Made by a program: the position numbers and the translations under genes | Notes under the pieces: model-generated | Seen by the model: the letters and a program-made list of their open reading frames with translations, nothing else | What the model was told of the DNA's origin: nothing | Database searches by the model: none | Assembly (NCBI GenBank): GCA_940671915.1 | Contig: CALNVZ010002100.1 | Coordinates: 2,424,765-2,488,764, forward strand | Direction of reading: 5' to 3' | Length of the DNA stretch: 64,000 nucleotides | Source: Paracentrotus lividus | Taxonomy: Eukaryota > Echinodermata > Echinoidea > Camarodonta > Echinidae | Shown here: positions 43,433 through 55,200 of the stretch, piece by piece | Position numbering within the stretch: position 1 is the first letter of the stretch | How the letters are laid out: every line of letters starts with the position of its first letter

Positions 43433-43485
<53 letters not shown>
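43433..43485. repeat. (GT)n microsatellite
   Basis: About 26 TG units. All three plus-strand frames and the minus-strand frame stay open across it (CVCVCV, THTHTH), producing false ORFs. A poly(A) run of about 18 lies at 43620. Confidence 0.97.
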
Positions 43486-43490
<5 letters not shown>

Positions 43491-44489
43491 TACTGGCGGA
43501 ATGCGGTGTACAGGCATTCCCTTTTCCAAATCAAACACCCGAATATTGGGAGAAAAGATATGCATCACAACGACTGCAGTCAGAATGTGATCATTGTTGA
43601 TAACAACATGCTATTATTAAAAAAAAAAAAAAAAAAAGGGTAAGTCATGGGCCCAACACAGCAAAATACTCAGCAGAGTTGCCATATCTTGTGTGTAAAA
43701 TTGCAGAAATTTTGTTTATTTTTCTCATAAATTTATGGAGGAAATTAACAACAAAACTTTTTTTAATACATTTTAAGGCGACTCTGCTGATATAACTTTA
43801 AGTTAAGTTTTAAAAAAATTACAGCTAATAGCTGTAAAAAAAAAAAATTCTTCTTCTTTTTGACATTTTACTAAATAAATGAAAACACAAATCATTATTG
43901 TTTGATGTATCAATAGGTTTATTTCATATAAAATAATTACACCATTAAAAGCGAATAATATACATAACATTGCATTTATACAATCTTCAAAGTCTAATGA
44001 GACATTTTAAATACCGTACCTACAAACGAAAAGTTCACTGACATAAACGGGTTCACTACCGCTTATCTAGGAGCTCCTTCATGTCATTTCTATTTGAAAT
44101 GAATATTTTTTTCATCAGGAAATATATAAATCATATATATCATATTTGCGGCATGAACACTCAATAGCTCTCGGTAACTTTCTTCAAGATACACTATCAT
44201 ACCTGGCTAACGGCATTTCATAGGCTTTCTGCTTGTACCTTCATATAAATAGGATACTGCAGGCCTACACGTACATGTAGATGTAATAAGCGAAAGTGTT
44301 GATTAAGTCAAATTAGATTTGGCCTATTAACATTATCCATGTATATTCAATAAAAATTAAGAGTTTCTGTTTGGTGTCAAGGCTGTACGTCATCAAGAAT
44401 TGTATTGTAGAATCATGGTCACACCGTGGAATCCTTTCCTTAATGATAAAATTAGTGGATATTGTGATAGCCCTGCTAATACCAGCTGG

Positions 44490-44930
44490 TAAATTGCCAA
44501 TTGGTCTAAACCCATTTTGACTAATGCCCGTTTGGTCTCATCCAACATGGTCTAATTCCATTTCGTCTACAATCAGTTTGTTGACTTGTTGCTACTTCGC
44601 ATATTTATCATTCTGTCTAAATCCTATGTTGTCTAATGTTCACCACTTGGTCAATTTCGGTAACGAACTGGTAATAGACCAAATATTCATTTCGGATTTA
44701 GACGAAAAGCAATTAGATCAGAAGTTAATAAGACGAATTGGCAAAATTACAAAGTGGCCACGAGACCAAGTGAAAATTAGACCAAGTATGTGATGTATTA
44801 GACCAGGGAAAAGTTACACCAAATTGTTAGTAGACCAAATGGGTTTAGCCCATGTGGTATTAGACAATCAGAGAATTGGATCAATTGCTAGTAGACCAAG
44901 TGGATATAAACCTAAAAGGTTGGGTCACTG
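44490..44930. repeat. Degenerate fold-back array of agaccaaatggg words
   Basis: The first half repeats the word as cccatttggtct/ttggtctaa. From about 44690 the second half repeats it in the other orientation (ttagaccaa, agaccaaatgggtttag). It includes a false 89-aa ORF (44524-44793). Confidence 0.75.
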
Positions 44931-46103
44931 ATCATGCTGAGAGGTATCCGTTTGACACCGAACTTTTTGTGTTAAAATAGCAAATCAATCAACCAGATCA
45001 GATCGGAATGAACCCCTGGACAAACTTAGTAAATTAATAGAACCTATTATGGTTGGTTAATTGACTTGATTTATACAGTATTCATAGCTAATTATGGAGA
45101 CAGTGAACGGTAAGCTTACGGGAGCGGGTATACATTTTTCTTCGTAATTATGCTTTCGCTTTCATTATTCGTTATTACAATTCCCCCTTTGCCAAAGAAC
45201 AATACCCTCGACTTCCCATACCTATTATGTCCCGGTAATTAAAACCCATATTAATGCAACAAAATATAATAAGTCATTAACCTGGCACGTATCGATACAT
45301 TTTCAGAGGATTTAACCTTTGCTCATGAAAATAAAGTTAATTCGATAGATTCTATACATACGTTGTATTATTTACATGTAAACAGTACAAAATTTAAAAT
45401 CTTTCTATGTACATTTATATACGTTCGCGCATTATAAAAATTGCAAACTTTTTTAATATTATTATTTGAAGTAATTTATGATAAAAGAAGCAAAACATTT
45501 AATTGCACTGGTCAAATATTAAATAAATTATGACAGTCAAAAATGGGCAGGTACGTTCGACTCTTCTTCATCCTTCTCTCCCTGTGGACATTTGTAAAGA
45601 AATTCACGTTTCACTGCAGTATACAACCACATTTTGCAAGGAGATTGAATCTCAGCTAAGAATTCTTATTTTGTACAATCACTTTTTGATATGATGCCTA
45701 TGGTAGACTTCAATATAAGAGAATATGCATTGTCACGTTATCAAAACATTTGCTCGTCGCATACATTATAAGTCACATGATTATTGTACAGTTCATCACC
45801 ATCTTGAACTATTCTGCCACATAATATTTTGAAAGAGATCTGCCAATTTACTATCACGAGGAACCGGCATAGTGATTTACACTATATTCACTTCTTTAAG
45901 GAAATTACGAATGTGTTGATATTTGCCCACAAACTATGCTGTCATTGTTTCCGCTTCCTTTGGTATAAGGATGGGGAGGATATTTGTTGTTAGGATATCA
46001 TAACCAAAGTCATCGTTTCAAAGCCTTTCTTTCTTCTTTTGTTATTTTTTTTTAATTCATTGTTTGTTTGAAGTCTCTTTAAAATGTTTTAATCTCGTTG
46101 TCA

Positions 46104-46951
46104 TCAGCTTTCGTCAACCCCTAAGGTCTCATAATGTCCTGACGTGGCCCACTTCAGTCCAAGAGTTCTTGACTTAGGCCCCCTTCTTAGTTTATCATAG
46201 TCGTGATCATCTGATGATGTGTCTATCGAGAGAGTCGGACTCTTAGTTTCAGGACTAGGTGGTTTCACACTTGTAGCATGGTTTAATTTTCCATACATAT
46301 TATCTGGTTCTCCTTCAGTACTATGCCGAAGAGAGCTGTATCCACTTGAGTTCTCTGAATCTTCATCTTTATTACTGTATCCTGATGAGAGTCGACGGTT
46401 CCCATTGCCACCGCCGCTCGTGAAGAGTTTGGAGGTTTCTCTTAGATTGCTTTGCTTCACCAGGGCTAGCACGTTACCTGGTGTGAGTGTCCCCACCCCT
46501 TTACCAGGACTGTCTTTTAAACTCGACCCTACGCGACAGGCCCACGTACTTGACGCGTTCTGTGGCTTCTGGTTAGGGTCAGCATAGACCGGTGCCGTAT
46601 CTCCTGTCTCGTGATGTTCCAGAGTAAACGCATGATATGCACCATGGAGATTGTCCTCTATATCATTATTATTCTTCCGATTCTTTTTGTTGTCCAACAA
46701 TTCTTCGCAGTCACTATCGGGTTTCCTGAGTTTGTTCACGACAGCATACTGAGGAACGATTTTCATAGAACCCCCTCGCTTTACAGGACTTCTCTGTTTT
46801 CTTTGAGATTCATTCAGGCTTCTTCTGTTGTTGATGAATGCTGAGTGTACGGGAGTGGTTTGAAGGTCTTGGCGCAATGTTTCTTCTGTCTTTGAGGTGA
46901 CTCTGGCAAAAGGAGTTCCTGGAATGTCTGATATTTCAACGTAGGGTCCAT
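46104..46951 (-). CDS. Gene A exon 6: cytoplasmic tail, stop
   Basis: Acceptor CTTGATCAG, entry phase 1. It starts DGPYVEISDIPGTPFARV and ends YETLGVDES then TGA. ITAM: YSSL at 46329-46340 and YGKL at 46284-46295. YDKL and YETL follow, 18 residues apart. Lys/Arg-rich early part, Ser/Pro-rich late part. Confidence 0.87.
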
Positions 46952-49900
46952 CTGATCAAGAGAAAGGGAGGAAAAGAAATTTTTGAAAAAATGTGTGTGG
47001 GTGGTTAACTATGCTTCTTCAGATATGTTTGCAATTACTCAAGAGCGCCATCTTGTGAGAGTTTTCCCCTCCTCATCTACTAATTATTACTTGGGACAAT
47101 ATTAATCTAATCGTCGCTAAATGCTTCGACGTTGTGTTGGCTTCCTAAGCCGAAGTCCTACTTACGAAGTGACAGGCGTGTATATTCTGAAAAGATTGTA
47201 GAGCCCAATCATATTCAACTATTACTAATTTTCTTCTTTTGACATGTTTGACGTCGTCCGCCTTCAAATTTCCTCCAAGCTGTAATTTAGTCACAACCTT
47301 GTCCTTTCGGGCAGTTTCCATATTTTGTTCGATCTTTCAAACTAAACATTTAATATGTTTAAAATAACATCAGGGTTTTTTTTTTTTGTTGTTGTTGAAG
47401 ATAAAAAATAATGACGATTATTCACCTTTTCGAGACAATTTCTTGAACTTCTTGGAAGGTTTGGTATTTGTCTTGGTGCATGCAGCTAGAGCCAAGGCAT
47501 GAACTGATGACCTGTCTGCCGATATTCGTTTCATTTCAAGCTTTGTATTACTTGGAGGATGATTGTTAGTCCGGAAACGAACCGAGTCATGAAACCTACA
47601 GCAAATGAAAAACAAAGAGAAAAAACAACAACATTAGGATAATTATATCGAAGCATATTTATAACTGTTAAAGTCATTTGACATCACATTGAATGAGGAA
47701 AATGTCATAACACACGTACACTGACTGAACGTGTGGTGCCACTATTACAGACGGAATAGAATCATCACTTTATCATATTACTTTCAAATCATGCTGCAAT
47801 ATCATTCGGCATTTACTATAATAGGCACTATTATCTTCCTAGTCTGTAAAAGTCTATATTCAGATATTTGGATCTTGTCAAAAGCAACAGAAATTAAACA
47901 TGTTCGCTACGAGTATTGAAAACAATATAAAGCAGGTGTTCTTGATTTAGCGAAGCCAAGTTTTGGGAAAATTGCCGACATGAAAGATTATAGTGTCGAT
48001 CTTTCGATGGGGCTCATGTTCCATCATTCAGACAATGCAGATATTAGAAAATCATTGGTGGTGTATAATAGGAGGCTGCTATGGGGAGGATAGAGGAGAA
48101 GACGGGTGCCAGTGGCCCGTCGAATGCGTAGCCTTCAGCTAAAGAGTTGGGAGAGGGTAATGCTGTGTATTAATTTATGTTGGCAATATAGTTTTGTTTT
48201 GTCTTCATTCAACCGATTGGCAGAGAGGCGTGACACATAAATTCCATAGGACTGAAAAGTTGAGTCAGAGATTAAAACTGATGAGCGATAAGGGTCACTA
48301 TTCATTTAGAACGGACCTCGATTTGATTCGTAACCCCCTCCTCAAATAATCAAGATGGACTGATGCACCTGTTTTAATTATTATGAATCTAATAGAGTGC
48401 ACTTTTTTGGTCTGAAATTCGCCACCACTGGTATTAAATGTCGGTGGTGTATTTATGCCAATTGATAAATGTTTGATGGTATCAATAAGCCTATTCTTCG
48501 AAGCAATACATCCATATTTCACATCTGAATTGCATCTTTATGGTACAATCATCGGCCTTACATAACTTTTTAAGTGCGAAATTGCATTTATTTTCCTTAG
48601 TGTGTATATTTATAATATCATTGCCACATGTGGCCAATTATCAGATGATATGAATAGAAATCATTGTCTGGTTAATCCTATCATCTGTTTCTAATTTACA
48701 CACTGTATCTATATTGATTTCTTTTCTCTTAACACTGCTTAACATTAAAATAAATACAATTGTTCTAATCATCAAGCCATCTGCCTTCATCTGAAAATAG
48801 GTTTGTTTTTTTTTTGTCTATTTGGAGTATTTTCGCAATTGACGCCAGAATCATCAAATTACAGTTCTATTTAAAAGCAACATGGCGCAGGTTGGTTTGA
48901 TGGGCTGTACTGTCCAAACTTTCATTTTAAAAATGGCGCTGGATTAAAAATTATAGCAAGTTATGTATATTTCTGTTATCGAAATGTAATGAACCCTTAC
49001 CCCGGTTGTACTTTATTCCTATTCCTCTTCCTCCTATTGATGACAATGAGAATAAAAGCCACCACGGCAGTCAACGTGATGACCCCTGCTACACCAGAAG
49101 CAATTAGAGGCAGGACTCGATCCACTGCCGGACCCTTGTAATCAGGATTCACCTCAAAGTACCCTCCTTCTTGGTTGATAAGGACCTCGTCCTGATGGCC
49201 TGACTGACCCTTGGACGCTCCGGATCCATCCTTGATAGGGAACCCTCCTGATGATCCTCTGGGAGATGCTCCACCGCTGAGGGGCGCCCTCACCGTTTGG
49301 GTCTTGATAGTAGAAGGGGCGTGAGTGGAAGTCTGCGGGGGACCTTAAAGTAAAGAGAAGAAACATTGAAGTGAAATTAGAGTAAGAATAGAACCGTCAT
49401 AACCATTGTATATCAAGGAAATAAGTATCAGTAATTGACTTGTTGTGTGGCCCTCCACTACAAGACAAGACACAAGAAGATCGCAAGTAAAAGTTGTCAA
49501 CATCCCACCCATTTAGAAGTCGAGAAATTGTCATTATTTAGGTTGTCCCTATAGACAAACTAAAAGAAGAAAACCGCAAATAATCGTGACTTTAAAGTAG
49601 AAACAGTTCTGATTCACACTAAATCAGGAGTTATTCAGTAAATAGAGTATATTTGAACCACAGAAATTAAACGTTCACATAAAGTACAATTTATGTATGT
49701 AAAAACACAATAGTATGATCCTCTGACTAGAAAGTGACTATACTAATAGACGAGCAGATAGAAAATAAATTGTCTTCGTTTCATCTTGTTTAAAACCTAA
49801 GACGATAAAGATCAAGAATTAGGTGTTGATGAATCACCTTGCGTAACAATCCATTTGAACTTCCCAATGCACTCTCATTGGTGACCTTAGTCGCTGTCAT

Positions 49901-52234
49901 AAACACAACAACCTGTTCTTAATAATGCACCAACATTACGTAGGCCTATTCTAACTAGGCGATGACAGGTTGGCATCAATATAAACCTAGATAATGTGTG
50001 AAACTATAGCATGTGATTCAGTAGGAAAGATCCTCAAGATTTAGGTTAGATCATGAAGATAAAGCATGAAATCTACCTCGTTAACCTGATGACAATGGTT
50101 GAATCATGTCGTGGCAAAAAAAAGGATACAACCAAGAAACAGGACAAAAAGTGTAGATCGTTAAGTATTACCCTCCTAAATGCTTCAGTTCATTAAAGAC
50201 TAGATTAATTGTTTTCGCAAAAAGCGCATAATATAACATTACTGCCATATGACTTTTATCATGTCAGCTTTAAATAAATTAATGAAGTTCATTGTGAGTA
50301 AATGTTAAAACTGGTTATTTTCCTTCGTTATAAACCGATTACCTAACGACCCTAATTGTTCTAGTCATCGCTTTTCATGCTCCAGTTTCTTCTTCTACTT
50401 CAATGACTTCTGTTCTCAACTCCCCATTATGCTTCAGAATTCTGCTTTCAAATATAAAATACTGATGCCGTGTAGTATCCTCGATTTAACAAGGTTACAT
50501 TCATGTTGTCTAGTTAGAATACTATCACGAACAAAAGCAAAGGTTGTGTGTTGTAACTTTGTCGTTAAGTGTCCATGAATGGAGAACAAGGTCCACATTC
50601 TATTCTGGAACATGGCTCCATATTTTGTTCCAAGATAAAGGGGAGATGATAGATGCGGGACTACCATTCACAGTTCATAAGCGAGTCAGAGGAAACTGAA
50701 TCATCCATGGACTAGGATGGTACCAGAGGCATTATTGTCTTGACGTGTTCACACTAATAACTATTCTGTCATCGCCCATAGGCATTATTGACTACAGACA
50801 TGATGTGTTCACACTAAGAAATATTCTATCATCAGCGCACCTCCCTCAAGGCTGGTAAACACTCAGCAAGTAGACTAACTTATTATTAGTACAAGCATGG
50901 ACCTACCACCTGTTAAGTCCATGGTATGAAACAGTGTGTGTTTTCTAAAGATGGAATGGATTAGAAGGAATAGAGAAATAGATCTCTATAGCAGATGTTA
51001 GGTCAAGCCGACCTCTGTCAAGCTTTTGACCATTATTGTTAGTTTTGATGACTATGTTTATTGACCAAAACAAACGTCCATTATCCCGATAAATTATTTT
51101 TTTTCTTATCCTCAACCTATCTATACTAACGAGAAAGGGGTATTCGTATTCCACCCGTAGGTTATTGTCGAATATGAAGCACATATAGATAATCTAACCT
51201 TGTATTACCTGTTTACGACCCACAATGACAGAGTAACAGTACATTTTAAACTTATAGTTTCAGGCAATGTGATCTTTCTCCTGTTGGTTCAGGAAATCAG
51301 TTGCAAAATAAAGTTGGTTGGTTCTACCATGGACCTACTACTATAGATCCATGGTTCTACAAAGATGGCGCTTGCCGATGTCGAAGATTATTTGCGCGAG
51401 GCTCGTATAGTTTTGGCGTAGGCTTCACAAGATTAGCCCACGAGAGACTTTCCTTGTGAAGTGCAATAAGCTGTGGTTTGATAAGAATTAAAAAAAAAAA
51501 ATAATAATCTAAAGTAGATGATAACTTACTAGTCGTAGGTGGCGCCTCAAGACACATAGTACCATCTTGTATGTAGCCTTTACAACATCCGGGTCTCACA
51601 GCATATGACGTCGACACAAGCTCTCGGAATGCATTCACATAAACCAGTCTAGAAGTGAAATAAACAGAACTTTTTAAAGTCAGAAGGAGGGGCATGAGAA
51701 ATATAATGTTATTATGGGGGGAAAAAACAAATACCTCTCGTATTTGTAAGATATAGAGAATGAGAGAAGGTGAAGTACGAAGAGATGGATGGGAGAGAGA
51801 TAGAGATGAAAGGAGGATTGAGGGAGGGGGAGAGAGCTATTAAACATTCAATAAAACCCGTTATTGTTAGTTGGAACAATGAGAAAATCGACATCTTATT
51901 CCCGATATTTCTTTTTCAAATATGTATAGTAGTTGTTGTTGTTTTTTGTTTTTGTTTGTTTTTTTCTTCTTTTCTTCTTCTTCTTCTTCTTTTTTTTTTT
52001 TTTTTTAACGAGAGGAAAACATTCATGTCTTCTCATTAAAGTATACATATTTGATGACATAAACTTCCTGATGATATCTAATTACTAAAAATTCCACTTG
52101 AAAAGCAGAATATGATATAAAACACTGACCTGTATCGACTGCACATTGCTACACCAAATGCACTGCACTTTGTCATGTATCGAAACTTCTTCGTCTGTAT
52201 ACCACTCATTGGTATCCTCTGTACATTCGTCACA
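46104..52234 (-). CDS. Gene A: EMI-only type I membrane receptor with ITAM tail (first exon missing)
   Basis: Five exons join in frame: 52234-52130, 51648-51530, 49343-49001, 47595-47426, 46951-46104. Exon 1 (signal peptide, phase 2 out) was not found and must lie further upstream. EMI domain: TKCSAFGVAMCSRYRLVYVN...CCKGYIQDGTMC, the closest of the three to the MEGF10-type pattern. No EGF repeats follow. A Gly/Ser/Pro-rich stalk of about 85 residues leads to a membrane helix (LPLIASGVAGVITLTAVVAF-ILIVI) and the basic NRRKRNRNK. The tail, about 350 residues, has YVEI, YAVV, YADP, YSSL, YGKL, YDKL and YETL. YSSL and YGKL are separated by 11 residues, inside the ITAM range (6-12). The role is probably recognition with kinase-coupled signalling, by analogy with Draper; not shown here. 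Confidence 0.8.
47426..47595 (-). CDS. Gene A exon 5: juxtamembrane basic segment
   Basis: Acceptor TGCTGTAG, donor GTGAATAA. 56 whole codons, Lys/Arg-rich (FHDSVRFRTNNHPPS...KPSKKFKKLSRK), phase 2 in and 1 out. No tyrosine. A basic patch of this kind often contacts the inner membrane face (inference). Confidence 0.8.
49001..49343 (-). CDS. Gene A exon 4: stalk and transmembrane helix
   Basis: Acceptor TTTAAG, donor GTAAGGG. The stalk includes GGYFEVNPDYKGPAVDR just outside the membrane, then the helix and NRRKRNRNK. Phase 1 in, 2 out, equal to gene B exon 4. Confidence 0.87.
50728..50845. repeat. Short tandem duplication, about 60 bp units
   Basis: aggcattattg...gtgttcacactaa...tattctrtcatc occurs twice in direct order (about 50728 and 50781). 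It lies in gene A intron 3. Confidence 0.7.
51530..51648 (-). CDS. Gene A exon 3: second half of EMI domain
   Basis: Acceptor CTTCTAG, donor GTAAGTT. It encodes LVYVNAFRELVSTSYAVRPG then CCKGYIQDGTMCLEAPPTT. Phase 2 in, 1 out. Confidence 0.88.
52130..52234 (-). CDS. Gene A exon 2: first half of EMI domain
   Basis: Acceptor CATTGCAG, donor GTCAGTG. It encodes VTNVQRIPMSGIQTKKFRYM then TKCSAFGVAMCSRY. Phase 2 in, 2 out. It demands an upstream exon ending in phase 2, like exons 1 of B and C. Confidence 0.85.
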
Positions 52235-55200
52235 CTGCAATGATATTTAAAAAGAGTAAATGTGTTTATGCAATTCATAAAAAACAATATTTATATTATA
52301 TTGGATGGCTCAGAATGGGATAACAGAAAATATTGCACGAATCGAAGATGAGTGCAATATTGGCCCGAACGAGTGGAATATTTTGGTATCCCATGAAGTA
52401 AAGTCATCCAATGCCATTATTATTATCTGTGACCATTATTCAGAATGCATAAAGTTAACTGTGAAAAGCAGTACTTAAATTAGACCGTGGAATAATGCAT
52501 AATATTGCACGGCTAAAACGCCCTATTCATGTATAGATAATAATGGGAAATACTGCATATGAATTATTCATGTGAATGAATTGAAGAACCTTTCTTCTTT
52601 GCTTCGCTTGGCGTAAAAATTTGAGCAAGGTTCCCGAGATAGAGATTATTATCATTCATCAACGTCATAAATCAAAAGATATAAAAATAGGATATCTTAA
52701 CCAGATTAGTATTCACTGCTGATGTTCTGATATACTTTTAAATCGCAGGGAAATCTGATCAGAAATTCGATTAAATAGGTCGGCGTCAAGTGGTATCCTT
52801 TAATTACAATCCAACACCGTCTCTGGCAAATCTTATTTCATTTCGAATAGAATTAATAGTTTGTTGGCATGCAACGGTTATATACAGAAATACAAACAAA
52901 TCAAGTAATTAACGAATTTAACTAATTTAAATCACATTAAACACAACATATGCTTTCTTAGATAAAGAATGATTAAAAATTGATATTTGAAAGTTCTTTA
53001 TTGGTGGCGTATCCAGGGTAATTAATTCGATAATTATTAATGTAATAAGCAAAACATAATCAAAGTTCTCAGATGTTCTTTCCGAGATACAAATTCATGC
53101 TGATGAGAGTGAGGGGCCTGTACGCCTAATCGACGCCCCTGGTTCCCCTGTATAACCAGGGAAACTCACACTTTCCTGGTATGGCATTATAAAGTCATCG
53201 TTGGGCTACTCATATCTGTCATTATTAATTGTGGTATGATCAACACTGCTCTCATTCAAACCAATTAATACACCTGTTGATAATGTTTTAAGTCAGGTAA
53301 GAGGTGCATTACCTGTTAATCCCATCGTGATACTATACTCACGAGGTTCCTGATGTTAAGTGGAATATTAACAGGTGAAATAAAGTAGGCAATGTTGATA
53401 TTAATTAATCACTGAAACAGTCCTTTTATAATATATATAGTGACACATTATACGTAAAGTTCGTTATGCAAGTTAAACCTGTAATTGAGTCAATGGGATG
53501 AATGAAACGAATAATTACGATGGAGGAAATGTATTGAAGTACGGCATGTATACGAGGGTATTTAGTTGTGACCTGTCATCACAAAGCAAAAGTAATAATT
53601 ATGTAGCTGTCATATTAGATACAATTAGAATTAGATCTGGGGAAAGATCGTTTGATAGGTCACGTAGTATTTATTGAAACCTTATCCTTTGTGTCGGGAC
53701 GAATTAGTAAATCATTTGTTAGATTATTGAACACAACCACAGGATAACCTTTGAAACAACCGTCCTGAAAACCTGGGCTAGGACATATCCTGTCAAACTA
53801 TACATGCTATATACCCTGAGAAAAGTAACCTTCAATCAGAAAGGGAAGAGAGATCTGAGCGAGAGAGATGAAATTAAAAAGAAAAGTTGAATGAACCGCA
53901 GTAGGGTATCTGCCTAATTTAGAAACGACGTCATATTTTTACGCCAAAAACGGTAGAAATTGATATTTTTATCATTTCGTCTAATCAAGGTGAATGACAT
54001 TATTCACTTTAGGTTTATAAGATTGCTTTTACTTCTCCTTCTTCCGAAGATCGCGGAAAAGTATTTATTGAAATCTGACAGTGCAGGTCTTACGTGTTTA
54101 CATCTTCTCTCTAAAGTTGATCAGGGTACAGATTACACGTTATGAATCAGAAAATATTGCATTTCCCCTTCTCTTACCCCACCCCCATTTACCGATATAA
54201 ATAAATTACTCATTTATTCGGCTGATTTGGTTGCCGGTACTTGTCACTAAGAATATCTCACATCGTGAATGATTTACTCCCAAAGCAGGAAAATGTCGGC
54301 ATTGATCTGTTGTATTCAGTAATGAAGGTCAACTGAATATACACAATTATACTCATAATGAATTAATACTATCCTAAATGCATAAGAATTTATATTGTAT
54401 TTATGTTGCTATAGAGTTCAAGCGTCGTTGAATTGTTGAAAAAGTTATTTGATAATGTTTTTGTTTTTCCCCCTTTTCTGTAATCATGAGCAATATTGTG
54501 TGCGCCTTTGATGATTTTTGTTTTTCTTTTTTACAATGTAGATGTCGAATGTTCTTTGAGATGTTTACTTTCTAATGTTAATCCTCCATGGTAACGGGTG
54601 TTGCCGTTTTCCTCTGCCCTTATCTTTGTACCTTATTGTCATTATTTCACTGTGAAAAGCGTAAAGAAAACTTTTTAACATTTTTAGGAGATATTTGAAA
54701 CAGTTTCGTAATTTCGTTCACCGGTAAACCCCACCTCCCAAAATGTATTTTTCTATTTTATTTGATTTATTTTTATGTTATTTTGTTTTAACCTTTGTTT
54801 ATTCGTTTCTCCCTTTTCAGATCTCAGAAATGAAAAAGGACTGTGAATGATGTATGATTAATAAAATAAAAATAACAAAAAAGGGTGGAAAATAGCTATA
54901 AACACGATCATGGAGGATACGACTATTCAACTAAGTTCTGTGACAGTTTTAGTTATCACAACTTATAATCTCAGAGGGGCCTATTTTATTAGGTTCTGTT
55001 TTCTATTATTTTAGAGCCTTTTTAAAGGGAGCTTTGGCATAGATACTAGTACTTCAAATTGATAATAAATATAACTAAGTTAAACTGGATTAATTTATCT
55101 AATCTTGTATCTTAATCGTAGGCCTATATGATTCATTTATATCGGTTAAAGTGAGGCGGCTATAGGTTTCTGAAATTGTTTATCGAACGGAAAAGAATTA

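Noticed and set aside
43269-43643. Several overlapping ORFs with CVCV or THTH runs
   Set aside because: All frames are kept open by the (GT)n repeat.
46219-46844. Plus-strand ORFs over gene A exon 6
   Set aside because: Antisense shadows of the tail exon.
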